Positions 1 to 10,106 are shown, counted from the first letter of the stretch. The stretch: DNA of 64,000 nucleotides from Bacteroidota bacterium (GCA_016711825.1 JADJSG010000009.1:124001-188000); one strand, 5' to 3'. Notes: generated from the sequence alone by a model not told the origin. Numbers and translations are program-made.

Positions 1-503
1 ATTACCTACAGGGTAAAAATGACTTAGCCAATCAATATAAAAATAAAACGAAATCTATCGGCAAAACGGAATCAGATGCCGATAAACAAGCACAAAAAAA
101 TGCAAATAAATCTAATTTTCCACATAAAGAATTACTTAAAGCCAAGCTCTTAAATGATGGGGGCAATAATGAACAGGCATTGAGTATATTATTAAAAATG
201 GAAAATATAAATGAAGAAAATCAACTTGAATATTATTATCGATTAGCAAGGGTATATGACGAATTAAACGACTTTGAAAAAGCCATTCTTCATTACCAAA
301 AAGCCATCGATTTAGGTAAAAACGCCACTGAGTATTATGCAGCCCGAGCAGCTTTGCAAACAGGATATCTGTTTGAAAAAAATGGCAATAAAACTGAAGC
401 ATTAAAATATTTCAATTTAGTACTTTCTTTAGATGACCATGAGTTTAAAAATTCATTAGACCAACGTGCGAAAGCCAGTATTAATCGGATTAAAGGAATT
501 TAA
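1..503 (+). CDS. TPR protein, C-terminal part (5' end outside the window)
   Basis: The reading frame is open from the first bases of the window (codons starting at base 3) to the stop at 503, so this is the last ~166 residues of a longer protein. A charged, Lys/Asn-rich linker is followed by tetratricopeptide-type helices, visible around YYYRLARVYDEL and FEKAILHYQKAIDLG, and a second helical pair near YLFEKNGNKTEALKYF. TPRs are protein-interaction scaffolds. It ends 35 bp before recN and points the same way, but recN has its own promoter in that gap. Substrate or partner cannot be inferred. An internal ATG at 198 exists, but the upstream frame is clearly coding. Confidence 0.8.
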   Translation, partial: YLQGKNDLANQYKNKTKSIGKTESDADKQAQKNANKSNFPHKELLKAKLLNDGGNNEQALSILLKMENINEENQLEYYYRLARVYDELNDFEKAILHYQKAIDLGKNATEYYAARAALQTGYLFEKNGNKTEALKYFNLVLSLDDHEFKNSLDQRAKASINRIKGI

Positions 504-526
504 TCGTTCGAAATCTAATTTCTATT

Positions 527-534
527 TACTTTTG
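527..534 (+). promoter_or_regulatory. -7 element (TACTTTTG) of recN
   Basis: This is an exact match to the Bacteroidota -7 consensus TAnnTTTG. It ends only 4 nt before the GTG start of recN, so the mRNA would have little or no leader. It also supports GTG at 539 as the true start, because no better start lies just downstream. Confidence 0.55.
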
Positions 535-538
535 TAAA

Positions 539-2194
539 GTGTTAAAAAATTTATACATAAAAAAATATGCCATCATAGACGAAATCAATATTGTCTTTGA
601 AAATGGATTGACTATTATTACAGGTGAAACAGGCGCTGGGAAATCAATATTAATCGGCGCTTTATCATTGGTACTTGGTGAAAGAGCCGATAATCAACAG
701 CTTTATTCACAAACTGATAAATGTATTATTGAGGCCAGCTTTCATATTTCAGACAATGAACAAGCAAAAAATTATCTTTCCGAACACGAATTTGAAAATG
801 GCAATGAACTCATTATCAGAAGAGAAATAAACCCCACCGGAAAATCAAGGGTTTTTATCAATGATACCCCTACTACACTTAATATCCTTTCGCCACTTGG
901 TCAATTATTACTTGATCTACACAGGCAATTTGATACCATTGAATTGCAACACAATACCCATCAGTTGGAATTATTAGACAATATTGCTTTACACCAAGAT
1001 TTGATGCTTGAATACACACATGTCTATTCGTCATGGAAAAAAAGTGAAAAAGAATTGGATACACTCATTCTAAAAAACAAACAAGTAAAACAAGAATTGG
1101 ATTATAACACCTTTACTTGTCAAGAAATAGAAGCGCTCAAATTAAAACCCAATGAAATTGAAGATATAGAAGCCGAACTGCTTATTCTTGAAAATGCGGA
1201 ATCGTTGCAACAAAGCTTGCAAACTGCAATGCAACTTTTGCACAACAATGAAACACCCGTAATCCCCCTTCTTAAACAAGTCATTCAAGCCCTAGAGTCG
1301 CAAAGTAAAATTCACCAGCGAATGTTACCATTGATTGACAGACTTCGTTCAAGTATGATTGAAATCAAAGATATACATCATGAAATAGAAAGTGAGTTTG
1401 AACAAGTTTTTTTAGACGAAGAGAAAATTACCTTATTGAATGATCGATTAAATGAAGCAAATCGTTTATTAAAAAAGCATCATGTAAGCACAACGGAAGA
1501 ACTCATTTCTATTCAAAACGAATTGTCACAAAAAATACTTCAAGCCACTATTGCTGATGAAGAAGAATTGCAATTAACAGAAAAAGTGACAACACTCTCT
1601 AAACAAACCTATGTGTTGGCTCAGCAACTTTCTGTAAATAGAAGTAAAGAAATCGATAATATTGAACATACGATTAATACATTATTGAAAAAAGTTGGGA
1701 TGCCCAACGCTGTCTTTAAAGTATCAATCACCCCTACTGAGATTAGCAAAAGTGGTATCGATAAAGTAGAGTTTTTATTTGATGCCAACAAAACAAACCA
1801 ATTAAGGCCAATTGCCAAAGTAGCTTCAGGGGGCGAATTGAGTAGACTAATGCTCTGTATCAAATCGATGGTTGCCAATTCGACCGCACTTCCTACCCTG
1901 ATTTTTGATGAAATTGATACAGGCATTTCAGGCGAAACAGCTAAACAAGTTGGTAATATCATGAAACAATTATCGAACAAACATCAACTTATTAGCATTA
2001 CTCATTTACCCCAGATAGCAGGAAAAGCAGATCAGCATCTCTATATTTATAAAAAAGAGAATGAAAAAGGGGCCATCAATACCTACATTAAAAAACTAAG
2101 CACTGATGAACGGGTAGACATATTAGCAGAAATGCTCAGTGGCAAGGATTCATCCCTGCAAGCAATAGAAATGGTAAAAGAATTGATGAAATAA
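539..2194 (+). CDS. recN: DNA repair protein RecN (SMC-like ATPase)
   Basis: RecN is an SMC-like ATPase that acts in recombinational repair of double-strand breaks. Its ATP-binding head is split between the two ends of the protein. Visible here: Walker A GETGAGKS at residues 29–36, a long coiled-coil-rich middle (~150–370), the ABC signature ASGGELSR, Walker B LIFDEIDTG, and a C-terminal histidine-loop region (SITHLPQIAG). The length of 551 residues is normal for the family. The start is GTG at 539, immediately behind a perfect -7 element. The stop lies one base from the stop of the convergent permease gene, with no room for a separate terminator. Family assignment is firm. Confidence 0.97.
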   Translation: MLKNLYIKKYAIIDEINIVFENGLTIITGETGAGKSILIGALSLVLGERADNQQLYSQTDKCIIEASFHISDNEQAKNYLSEHEFENGNELIIRREINPTGKSRVFINDTPTTLNILSPLGQLLLDLHRQFDTIELQHNTHQLELLDNIALHQDLMLEYTHVYSSWKKSEKELDTLILKNKQVKQELDYNTFTCQEIEALKLKPNEIEDIEAELLILENAESLQQSLQTAMQLLHNNETPVIPLLKQVIQALESQSKIHQRMLPLIDRLRSSMIEIKDIHHEIESEFEQVFLDEEKITLLNDRLNEANRLLKKHHVSTTEELISIQNELSQKILQATIADEEELQLTEKVTTLSKQTYVLAQQLSVNRSKEIDNIEHTINTLLKKVGMPNAVFKVSITPTEISKSGIDKVEFLFDANKTNQLRPIAKVASGGELSRLMLCIKSMVANSTALPTLIFDEIDTGISGETAKQVGNIMKQLSNKHQLISITHLPQIAGKADQHLYIYKKENEKGAINTYIKKLSTDERVDILAEMLSGKDSSLQAIEMVKELMK

Positions 2195-2195
2195 T

Positions 2196-3896
2196 CTATT
2201 CTTTATGTTTGTTCGTATTTAGCTTACTATGTTTACGGCCATACATAAAATATATACACATACCTACTAATAACCAAATAAGAAATCGCAACCAATTGGT
2301 ATGGCTTTCCTGTGCCATAAGATAAAAGCAACTGATGAGACCTAGTACAGGTATTAAAGAAAATTGACGTGTGAACGTTAAATAAGTAACCATTAGAACC
2401 ACTATCCAAAACAAGAGCATCGGTATACCTTCTAAGGAAAGGATATTTGTAAAATGATCCGGAGCATACATCACAATTAATACGACTGCCATTATAAATA
2501 AGGCACTGATTATCCACTTCCCATTGACATAAGGCACCTTAAATTTACTTTCAGGTCGGTCAGGCATATTTTGTAATACTAAAATACCTGCACAAACAAG
2601 CACAAAAGCAAATAAAGTACCGATACTTGTCAGTGAAATTACGACATCAAGATTTAAAAACAAAGCAGGCACGGCAACGCATAAGCCTGTTAAAATTGTA
2701 GAAAAAGAAGGTGTTTTATACTTTTTATGGATACGTGAAAATATTTTTGGCAACAATCCATCTCTGCTCATACTCATCCATATTCTTGGTTGACCCATTT
2801 GAAATACCAGCAAAACGCTTGCTGTCGCCACAATAGCACTTACAGCCACAATACCAGCAATGATTTTCAATCCTCTTTCTTCAAAAATGGTAGCCAATGG
2901 ATCTCCTACATTTAATTTTGTATAGGAAACCATCCCAGTAAGCACTAAAGCCAGTACGACATACAAAACGGTGCAAATCAACAAGGCATAAATCATGGCT
3001 CGAGGCAAATCGCGTTGGGGGTTTTTACACTCTTCTGCAGTTGTTGAAATGGCATCAAATCCAATATATGCAAAAAACACAGCGGAAACGCCTTTTAAAA
3101 TTCCCGTAAAACCGTTGGGTGTGAAAGGACTCCAATTGTCAGGATTTACATAGTAAGCGCCTAATACAATCACGAGAAAAATAACTGCCAGTTTAATCAT
3201 GACTAAAATATTACTCATTGCACGACTCTCTTTCATACCAATAAAAACGATATATGTAATCAAAGCAACGATACCAAAGGCTGGTAAATCAAAGATTGTT
3301 CTGATGCCACCGAAGTTTGGTGCTTGTATCCATGCCTGATATTTTTCAAACAAGCCACTATCCATTTCATTTACGGGATTACCTGATGCCAACCAAGCAG
3401 ATGCTTCTATAAAACCTTTATGTGCAGTGCTATAATCCATGGTGAGCCAATGTGAAATATGTAAACCTGCACTATCCATCAAATGGGTAAAATAATCGCT
3501 CCATGATATGGCAACCGCAATATTGCCAATGGCATATTCCATCAACAAATCCCAACCGATAATCCAAGCAAATATTTCACCAAAAGCTACATATGAATAA
3601 GTATAAGCGCTACCCGATACTGGTACGGTACTGGCAAATTCAGCATAACACAAGGCGGCAAATCCACAAGCGATTGCAGTGAAAATATATAAAAAAATAA
3701 CCCCGGGACCACCATCAAAACAGGCTTTACCAATACTGCTAAATATACCTGCACCAATAATGGCAGCAATACCAAAAAAAGTTAAATCCCTGACACCCAG
3801 TATTTTATGCATTCCGCTATGTTCACCATCTCCATAACCTTCTGCTGCATCTTTTAATATTTTATCAATTGATTTTTTTCTGAGTAATGAATTCAT
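2196..3896 (-). CDS. APC-family amino-acid permease (cationic amino acid transporter type)
   Basis: This inner-membrane transporter of the amino acid–polyamine–organocation superfamily has 566 residues and about 12–14 hydrophobic segments. A ~35-residue soluble N-terminus precedes TM1, which carries the family's glycine-rich break GAGIFSSIG (residues ~48–56). Further family signatures are TAEECKNPQRDLPRA after TM6 and the MSRDGLLPKIF loop. The overall pattern matches the bacterial YfnA/CAT-like branch. An extended loop between TM3 and TM4 (~140–205) is typical of that branch. The substrate (probably a cationic or neutral amino acid) is inference. It is monocistronic and convergent with recN. 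Confidence 0.88.
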   Translation of the reverse strand: MNSLLRKKSIDKILKDAAEGYGDGEHSGMHKILGVRDLTFFGIAAIIGAGIFSSIGKACFDGGPGVIFLYIFTAIACGFAALCYAEFASTVPVSGSAYTYSYVAFGEIFAWIIGWDLLMEYAIGNIAVAISWSDYFTHLMDSAGLHISHWLTMDYSTAHKGFIEASAWLASGNPVNEMDSGLFEKYQAWIQAPNFGGIRTIFDLPAFGIVALITYIVFIGMKESRAMSNILVMIKLAVIFLVIVLGAYYVNPDNWSPFTPNGFTGILKGVSAVFFAYIGFDAISTTAEECKNPQRDLPRAMIYALLICTVLYVVLALVLTGMVSYTKLNVGDPLATIFEERGLKIIAGIVAVSAIVATASVLLVFQMGQPRIWMSMSRDGLLPKIFSRIHKKYKTPSFSTILTGLCVAVPALFLNLDVVISLTSIGTLFAFVLVCAGILVLQNMPDRPESKFKVPYVNGKWIISALFIMAVVLIVMYAPDHFTNILSLEGIPMLLFWIVVLMVTYLTFTRQFSLIPVLGLISCFYLMAQESHTNWLRFLIWLLVGMCIYFMYGRKHSKLNTNKHKE

Positions 3897-4147
3897 GAAT
3901 GCTAGTTGAGTGTTAAAAAAATAAATTTAATACCAATTTAATAGAGTAGCAACTTTATAGTTAACTTATCTAAGTTTAAACAGCCAAATAATTATGAAAA
4001 AACATTCAGATAATATACAAATGAATGGATTAAATATTAAAAAAAAAACAGTTTTCGATGCACCGAAAATATTCAATATTTTTAAGCCCCTTTTCAAATA
4101 GTGTATAGTTTTTGATTATATATTTACACATATTTTTAAATAACATT

Positions 4148-5227
4148 ATGGAAAAATTAAAAAAAGAATCATTTTTTAAAGACAAAGATTATCATGCATT
4201 TACAGCGTTAGAAAAAGCACACTTTTTATCTTTTGCCCCTTATGCATTTCAGGCGTCTGTATTATTAAGAGATTATGGCATACTCACTTTGCTTCAACAC
4301 CAAACAGCTGGTGTAACATTTGAAGATATTTGTAAACAGGTAACGATTAGTCAGTATGGAGTACGAATTTTAGTAGAAGCTGGTATCGGAATTGGCTTAT
4401 TATATGAAGAAAATGATCATTATATCCTCACAAAAACAGGTATGATGTTTAATACGGATAAAATGGTTGTGATTAATACCACTTTCATGAGAGATATTTG
4501 TTATGAAGGTGCTGGCAAACTCAAAGAAAGTATTGAAACAGGCAAGCCAATGGGGCTTTCTTACTTAGGAAATTGGGATACATTATACGAAGGATTGTCA
4601 AAACTCAATCCTCAACAAACAAAAAGCTGGTTTGAGTTTGACCATTATTATTCTGATTTTGTATTTCCCGAAGTGATGCCTACCCTATTTGAATATCAAC
4701 CCAAAAAAATATTAGACATTGGCGCTAACACTGGCAAGTTTAGTAAACAATGTTTATCACATAGCCCTGAGGTTGAAATGTATTTATTAGACTTACCTGG
4801 ACAACTTAACCTTGCGGATAATGAATTAAAAAAAGCTGGTTATGAAGGCCGTTATCATTTAATTCCCCACAATCTTTTAGATGATAGTATTACTATACCT
4901 GGCAAGTATGATATCATATGGATGAGTCAATGTCTTGATTGTTTTTCTGATCAGGAAATTGTACGCATTTTACTTAAATGCAAAACAGCCCTCAATGAAG
5001 GAGGCAAAATTGTTATCAATGAAACATTTTGGGATCAGCAGCCCTTTCATGCTTCTATGTATTCATTACAAATGACTTCTTTGTATTTCAGTACCATTGC
5101 CAATGGTAATAGTCAAATGTATGATAGTAGAATATTTCTAAAACTTGTAGCAGAAGCAGGATATAAAGTAGAGCATATTAAACACAATATTGCCACCACA
5201 CATACTTTAGTTACTTTGGGATTATAA
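4148..5227 (+). CDS. Class I SAM-dependent methyltransferase, O-methyltransferase-like
   Basis: The 359-residue protein has the two-part layout of multidomain small-molecule O-methyltransferases. An N-terminal winged-helix/dimerisation region (~10–115, with LRDYGIL and TISQYGVRILVEAG) is followed by a Rossmann SAM-binding domain with motif I ILDIGANTG near residue 188 and an acidic motif II (YLLDLPGQ). I chose ATG at 4148. An in-frame TTG 36 bp upstream would add an unlikely hydrophobic stub. The substrate is unknown. Two genes downstream lies a tyrosine-ammonia-lyase-like gene, and methyltransferases with this fold modify aromatic or polyene compounds, so a role in aryl-pigment or phenylpropanoid chemistry is possible but unproven. 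Confidence 0.85.
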   Translation: MEKLKKESFFKDKDYHAFTALEKAHFLSFAPYAFQASVLLRDYGILTLLQHQTAGVTFEDICKQVTISQYGVRILVEAGIGIGLLYEENDHYILTKTGMMFNTDKMVVINTTFMRDICYEGAGKLKESIETGKPMGLSYLGNWDTLYEGLSKLNPQQTKSWFEFDHYYSDFVFPEVMPTLFEYQPKKILDIGANTGKFSKQCLSHSPEVEMYLLDLPGQLNLADNELKKAGYEGRYHLIPHNLLDDSITIPGKYDIIWMSQCLDCFSDQEIVRILLKCKTALNEGGKIVINETFWDQQPFHASMYSLQMTSLYFSTIANGNSQMYDSRIFLKLVAEAGYKVEHIKHNIATTHTLVTLGL

Positions 5228-5269
5228 AATGAATCTGCGTATTGTAGCAGAAACATTATGAACATTACA

Positions 5270-6601
5270 TTAAGGAAATTTGGTTCCTTCATATTTTGTC
5301 ACGTCAACATAGGGGATATTAGCATTGTAAGTTGCGTTGATTCTTTTCAAAAATTCATTGGCAATTAATGCATATCCTCTTGGGTTTGGATGTACACCAT
5401 CTAAGCTAAATGCGCCTCCTGTAACAAAGGTTGTATTTAATGTAATGCCATTATAAACCATCCCAGATTTGATTGTTTTCATATAGCTATTCATATCTAC
5501 AAGTGCTAAATTGTATTTGGAAGCAATTGCACTGATGCTTGCATTGTATTGGGCTGTGTAAAGATTAATTGTTGCAATTTCATTTTTATCTAACACATTG
5601 GCATCTTTCAAAGGTTTTGCTGGTGATATACCCCATTGTCCGCATTTAAGTGAATCTCCTGGAGTGGTAATGAGAATTAAATCTTCTGCTGTGGCATGTC
5701 GCATATAAGGCGGGGCTGCACTATCTACTATGAGAAAACCATTGGCTCCTGCTTGCCAAGTGATACTGCCTAAACCATTTGCCTGGTATAATGCATTTAA
5801 GGTATCAGCTTTCCCTTGAGTCAATACCACCCCGTTCCATGGAATGGTTGTAAAATAGGGTACTGAAGTCACATCAGGCACATTCGCAATAGCTCCCTTA
5901 GCGCCATTTTTGGTTAATGAATCCACCATTGTAGTTAAAGTGGTTCTTACCTGAGCTGTATCAGATAATGAGGCACTAAAAAAACCAGTTGGTGTTATAG
6001 CCCCACCCAATGCATAGGCTAATACATCATTATTACCCAACCAGAGGGTAAAAAAGGTAGCATTAATTCGCAATGCTTCAGACAATATGGAACTAACGCC
6101 TGGGGTTAGGCAAAATCTGTTTAAAAAAGGATTAAATAAACTATAAATACCCAAATTCCCATCAATAGCTCTCGCACCAGGTACACCTACTAAGTTGTAA
6201 GGACCTCCATCTTTTACATTGTTTAAATCAGTATAACCTGCAGGGTCCAAAACAGGTGACAGACTGGGAATATTGCTATTGCATGGTAATACAAACCCCA
6301 ATATTCTGCGAGGGTTTGACGACCCATCACTGCCACCGCCAGGATTCATATATGGGATTTTGAAATCGCCTCCACCCACAAGTTTAAATTGGTCTGCCAA
6401 CATTTTTGTAAAGCTATTTTGTTGCCCATATAAGCTTAAGGCACCATCAGCATATCCAGAAGTTAGTGAATTACCAATGGCCACATATCTTGTAAAATCT
6501 GCGTTTCCTGATTTGATATCTGCTTGTTCCAGGTTGGTTTTACATGCCTGAAAAGTAAGAACAAGAAAATAAATGGCAGCTAATGTGAATATTTTTTTCA
6601 T
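5270..6601 (-). CDS. SGNH/GDSL-hydrolase lipoprotein
   Basis: This is a secreted lipid-anchored esterase or lipase of the SGNH fold. It has a lipoprotein signal peptide with lipobox FQAC (lipidated Cys20). Block I is the GDSL-like GNSLTSGY (nucleophile Ser45), a block III-like LGNNDVLAY follows in the middle, and the catalytic Asp/His block DGVHPNPRGY is near the C-terminus. 443 residues is normal for Bacteroidota members. It lies 53 bp downstream of the FadL-like porin on the same strand, a pairing common in this phylum. A plausible joint role is release and uptake of fatty acids or other hydrophobic compounds (inference). The substrate cannot be read from the sequence. Confidence 0.88.
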   Translation of the reverse strand: MKKIFTLAAIYFLVLTFQACKTNLEQADIKSGNADFTRYVAIGNSLTSGYADGALSLYGQQNSFTKMLADQFKLVGGGDFKIPYMNPGGGSDGSSNPRRILGFVLPCNSNIPSLSPVLDPAGYTDLNNVKDGGPYNLVGVPGARAIDGNLGIYSLFNPFLNRFCLTPGVSSILSEALRINATFFTLWLGNNDVLAYALGGAITPTGFFSASLSDTAQVRTTLTTMVDSLTKNGAKGAIANVPDVTSVPYFTTIPWNGVVLTQGKADTLNALYQANGLGSITWQAGANGFLIVDSAAPPYMRHATAEDLILITTPGDSLKCGQWGISPAKPLKDANVLDKNEIATINLYTAQYNASISAIASKYNLALVDMNSYMKTIKSGMVYNGITLNTTFVTGGAFSLDGVHPNPRGYALIANEFLKRINATYNANIPYVDVTKYEGTKFP

Positions 6602-6654
6602 TTTAAAAAATTGTATGGTTTGTGTTTAAAAAAGCTGTTTACTTTTTCTAAACT

Positions 6655-7914
6655 TTAGTATCGTTTTCTTTTATAAGTTCTTTTTTGTAATAGATAGGTA
6701 ATACCCACGCCTGGTGCTATTACTTTTGTTTGAAAAGTGCCCTCTAAACCAGTTTCATGATTACGCTGACTTCTTTTTGCTACATTTTCATATAACAATG
6801 AACAGTCGATATGGCATCTTTCATAAATCTTGAAAGTGGCTCCACAGGTTAATCCAATTTTATTGTTATCGGGGAGTTCAGGTGCTACATAACCATCTTG
6901 TACGGGAGTTTGATCATAAAAACCACCTATTCGAATGATCATATTTTTAGTGGCTTCATGTTGCAAACCCAGTTTTACAGAAACCGCATTTTTATATAAT
7001 CTAGGTGATTTAGCATCTGAAAGAGCGGCCGTATTCATTTTGTAGTCAAAACCTAAAGAATCAAATGATTGCCAAAATGTATAATTCAAATCTAAAGCGA
7101 CCCGTGTTTTTTTTGATATTTTAAAGCTGGTACCAGCAGCAATTTCTGAAGGCAAAGGCAATGAAGCATTGAAAGTGTTACCTGTAGGAAAATTGGATGA
7201 TGTAGAAATAGGAATGTTTGTAAATATTGCATCCCCATTTTTCACTTTCATAACAACTTTTGAATGATACGTGAGACCTAAATGTACTTTTTCTCCTTTG
7301 TAATAGGCCCCAGCATTGAATCCAATACCACTCCCCTTCCCATTTAATTTGGCATGCGCTATGTCATTGGTTACTGCGCTTTGAATAGGCAAATCTTTTT
7401 CAAGGGTCACATGTCCAAAACCATATACAAAACCAGCCCCTATTGAAAAAGCATCACTGATACGGTAGGAAAGTGTAGGTTGTAAAAAAATCGTTTGTAA
7501 GTTTATACTATGTAAGATATATCTACCTGTCCATTCATAAGGGTAAAGAAGTCCACTTCCAAAGGGGGTATAAGCCCCAAAGCCAAAATTAATTTTCTTA
7601 GTCAATTTGATATTACCGTAAGCTGAAAAAGGGGTAAAAACCTGACTCACTGCATGGGTAATCGAATTGGTATTTTTATCTAAAAAACTGGTATTAGGAA
7701 TTAATGCAAACAAGCCTACATTTAATTGAGGGCTTACAAAACTCAAGCCAGCAGGGTTAAAATAGAGGGTGGTAGCATCTTGTGCAAACCCGACACCTGT
7801 ATGTCCCATACCTAATTGTTTTTGACCCTGTAAGCCAAGTTTAAAGCCACCTGCTATCGATTGATACGAAGTCCAAAACAGCATTATATAGATAAAAACG
7901 ATGATTTTTTTCAT
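6655..7914 (-). CDS. OmpP1/FadL-family outer-membrane transporter
   Basis: The 419-residue protein starts with a Sec signal peptide (MKKIIVFIYIMLFW). The mature N-terminus GGFKLGLQGQKQLGMGHTGVGFA and the following ATTLYFNPAGLSF are the diagnostic FadL/OmpP1 elements, the latter being the NPA-type plug motif. The rest is alternating-hydrophobicity barrel strands rich in Gly and aromatics. FadL proteins pass long-chain fatty acids or other hydrophobic substrates across the outer membrane by lateral diffusion. It is the first gene of a two-gene unit with the SGNH lipoprotein. The family is secure; the substrate is inferred only. Confidence 0.92.
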   Translation of the reverse strand: MKKIIVFIYIMLFWTSYQSIAGGFKLGLQGQKQLGMGHTGVGFAQDATTLYFNPAGLSFVSPQLNVGLFALIPNTSFLDKNTNSITHAVSQVFTPFSAYGNIKLTKKINFGFGAYTPFGSGLLYPYEWTGRYILHSINLQTIFLQPTLSYRISDAFSIGAGFVYGFGHVTLEKDLPIQSAVTNDIAHAKLNGKGSGIGFNAGAYYKGEKVHLGLTYHSKVVMKVKNGDAIFTNIPISTSSNFPTGNTFNASLPLPSEIAAGTSFKISKKTRVALDLNYTFWQSFDSLGFDYKMNTAALSDAKSPRLYKNAVSVKLGLQHEATKNMIIRIGGFYDQTPVQDGYVAPELPDNNKIGLTCGATFKIYERCHIDCSLLYENVAKRSQRNHETGLEGTFQTKVIAPGVGITYLLQKRTYKRKRY

Positions 7915-8153
7915 GCATTAAATATTTTTCCGTGTAATATTAAGGATGTTTTTATAATATTAATAATAATCAAGAAAAAGATTTATACACTTAACTCATT
8001 GATTATGATACTATTAAAACAAACTATTTTTTAATACCCAATTTTGTTTAAAGTAAATAGTTTAAAAAAGTGATGCATACAATTAGTCGCAAAATGCCTT
8101 AAAACAATGAAAAGCGTGAAGGCAATTAATCAATTATCAACAAGCTTATATCT

Positions 8154-9692
8154 CTAGTACAAATCTGTTTCGCTAATATATTTGCGCACTTTAGCTAATT
8201 CATGATATCTTGCTTTGTCCTCAATAGAAAACTTGGGGGCCAATTTACGAGCAGTATCATAAACACTTTTGGTAATTGGGGCTAATTTATGCTGAATACC
8301 TCTATAATCAACGGCCTGACAAATGGCGATTAAATGAACAGCAAATACATCAAATGTATTTTCAATAACCTTGTTGCAAAGTAATGCTGCATTTGAGCCC
8401 ATGCTAACTATATCCTGGTTGTCATTATTGTTAGGAATACTATGCACATACATAGGATTACTCAGGGTTTGATTTTCAGCAACGGTTGAAGTAGCAGTGT
8501 ATTGCATTCCTTGCATACCAAAGTTCAAACCAAGTTTTCCCAAATTAATAAATGGAGTTAATTTTTGATTTAAATTATGGTTTAAAAGGTAATTGAGTTG
8601 TCTTTCAGCCAACATGGAAAGCTTTGTAATGGCAATTTTCAATTTATCCATTTCGAGGGAAACATAATCGCCATGAAAATTACCACCATGATAAATATTC
8701 CCATTTTTATAATCGATGATTGGATTGTCATTCACTGAGTTAATCTCATTGGTAAGTACTTTCTCAGTATTGGAAATGGTTTCCCAAATTGGACCAATGA
8801 TTTGTGGAATACAACGAGAGCTATAATATTCCTGTACTTTTTCATCTAATACATTTGCCAGTACTTCTTTATCGTACAAATGTTCGTGTCTATTTTTTAA
8901 TAGTTTGCTCCCCTTTAATATTTTACGCATTGCCGATGCTACTTGTTGTTGTCCAACATGGGGTTTTACCTGATTTAATTCTTTAGAAATATGGTCATCA
9001 TATGCTTCAGATATTTCATTCACCATGGCACTCATCAGCATTTCCCATTTCGCTAATCGATAAGCCATGATGGTATTAATCATTCCGATACCTGTCATAC
9101 ATGAAGTACCATTCATTAAAGAAAGTCCTTCTCTGATATGAATCTCAAGGGGTTTCATTTTCAGCTTGGCTAATACACTTTTTGTAGATTGCAATTTAGA
9201 CTGGTAAATAACTTCACCTTCGCCAATCAAACATAAAGCAATATGGGCTAACTGCACTAAATCGCCACTCGCACCCACACCACCGTGAGTAAAAATGATA
9301 GGAAGAATTTCAAGATTGATAAAATCGCGCAATAATTCAACTGTGTTTCTATGAATACCTGATTTAGCCTTCATAAGACTTGACAAACGAGCTAACAAAG
9401 TTGCTTTCAAAAAATCAGGTCTTAATAATTCGCCACACCCACTTGCATGGCTGCGTATCAGGTTAAACTGAAGGGCGTGCCTATCTTCATTTTCAATCCT
9501 GTATTGTGCCATTGGTCCAAATCCAGTATTGATGCCATAAATAAGTTTTTTGTCTGAGTATTCTTTCAGAAATTTAAAACATTTATCTATTTCTGACAAG
9601 GCTGATTTGTTAAGCGAAACATCGGCATTTTCATATACAATTTGATAAAATTCCCTTATTTTTAAATCCCCACCCGTAATTTCTATCTTCAT
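8154..9692 (-). CDS. Aromatic amino-acid ammonia-lyase (HAL/TAL family), probably tyrosine ammonia-lyase
   Basis: Family enzymes deaminate His, Phe or Tyr non-oxidatively, using an MIO prosthetic group formed from Ala-Ser-Gly. Here the ASG triad is residues 141–143 in GGVGASGDLVQLAH. The catalytic-pocket segments YGINTGFGP (52–60), NLIRSHASG (78–85), the NGTS segment, YHGGNFHGDY and SIPNNNDNQDIVSMG are all intact. From memory, these segments and the 512-residue length resemble the Flavobacterium johnsoniae tyrosine ammonia-lyase far more than classical HutH, so 4-coumarate formation from tyrosine is the likely reaction. In Bacteroidota such enzymes usually sit in flexirubin/aryl-polyene clusters; none is present here, nor are other hut genes. 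A -7 element (9716–9723, minus strand) lies about 24 bp upstream of the ATG. Confidence 0.85.
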   Translation of the reverse strand: MKIEITGGDLKIREFYQIVYENADVSLNKSALSEIDKCFKFLKEYSDKKLIYGINTGFGPMAQYRIENEDRHALQFNLIRSHASGCGELLRPDFLKATLLARLSSLMKAKSGIHRNTVELLRDFINLEILPIIFTHGGVGASGDLVQLAHIALCLIGEGEVIYQSKLQSTKSVLAKLKMKPLEIHIREGLSLMNGTSCMTGIGMINTIMAYRLAKWEMLMSAMVNEISEAYDDHISKELNQVKPHVGQQQVASAMRKILKGSKLLKNRHEHLYDKEVLANVLDEKVQEYYSSRCIPQIIGPIWETISNTEKVLTNEINSVNDNPIIDYKNGNIYHGGNFHGDYVSLEMDKLKIAITKLSMLAERQLNYLLNHNLNQKLTPFINLGKLGLNFGMQGMQYTATSTVAENQTLSNPMYVHSIPNNNDNQDIVSMGSNAALLCNKVIENTFDVFAVHLIAICQAVDYRGIQHKLAPITKSVYDTARKLAPKFSIEDKARYHELAKVRKYISETDLY

Positions 9693-10055
9693 AAGTTATT
9701 ATAATAAACGATTGACAAAAATAGCAAGAATTTACTAATAATACCAATGAGAATTTTAAAAGTTGCCAACTATTTTATAAATCTTTTTTTGGTTAATACC
9801 ATTTGAATCGATGTTTATATTCATTCAATTAAACGACCAATGGACTTTTCCTTATTTGATACCAAATACATTAAGTGTCTCGTTTCAACCCAGTTAATCG
9901 GATTAATAATACCAACCACACCTTAAGAATAGTCCAATTGTTACTGGCTTAAATGCAACTTGTGTTGGCATTATATCGAACTTTATCTGACTATTTTTTT
10001 AAATACATTTGGTATAAGTAACAGATACCAAATCATAATGAATATTATTAATAAA
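9693..10055. other. Noncoding gap between the ammonia-lyase gene and the gliding-domain gene
   Basis: No convincing gene was found; the short frames here have no codon or motif support. The right-hand side holds the ammonia-lyase promoter (TATTTTTG on the minus strand at 9716–9723). The gap carries several copies of the word ATACCA or its complement (near 9742, 9797, 9861, 9910, 10010 and 10025), a word that recurs in other gaps of this window. The left edge is the terminator at 10056–10082. Confidence 0.5.
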
Positions 10056-10082
10056 AAAAAAGAGACATTAAGTCTCTTTTTT
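10056..10082. terminator. Bidirectional Rho-independent terminator
   Basis: An 11-bp perfect inverted repeat (AAAAAAGAGAC / GTCTCTTTTTT) encloses a 5-nt loop, so it has a T-tract on either strand. It ends the leftward gliding-domain gene, whose stop is 25 bp away. Confidence 0.75.
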
Positions 10083-10106
10083 AAAAATGTTGTTTGTGTT
10101 AAAAAA

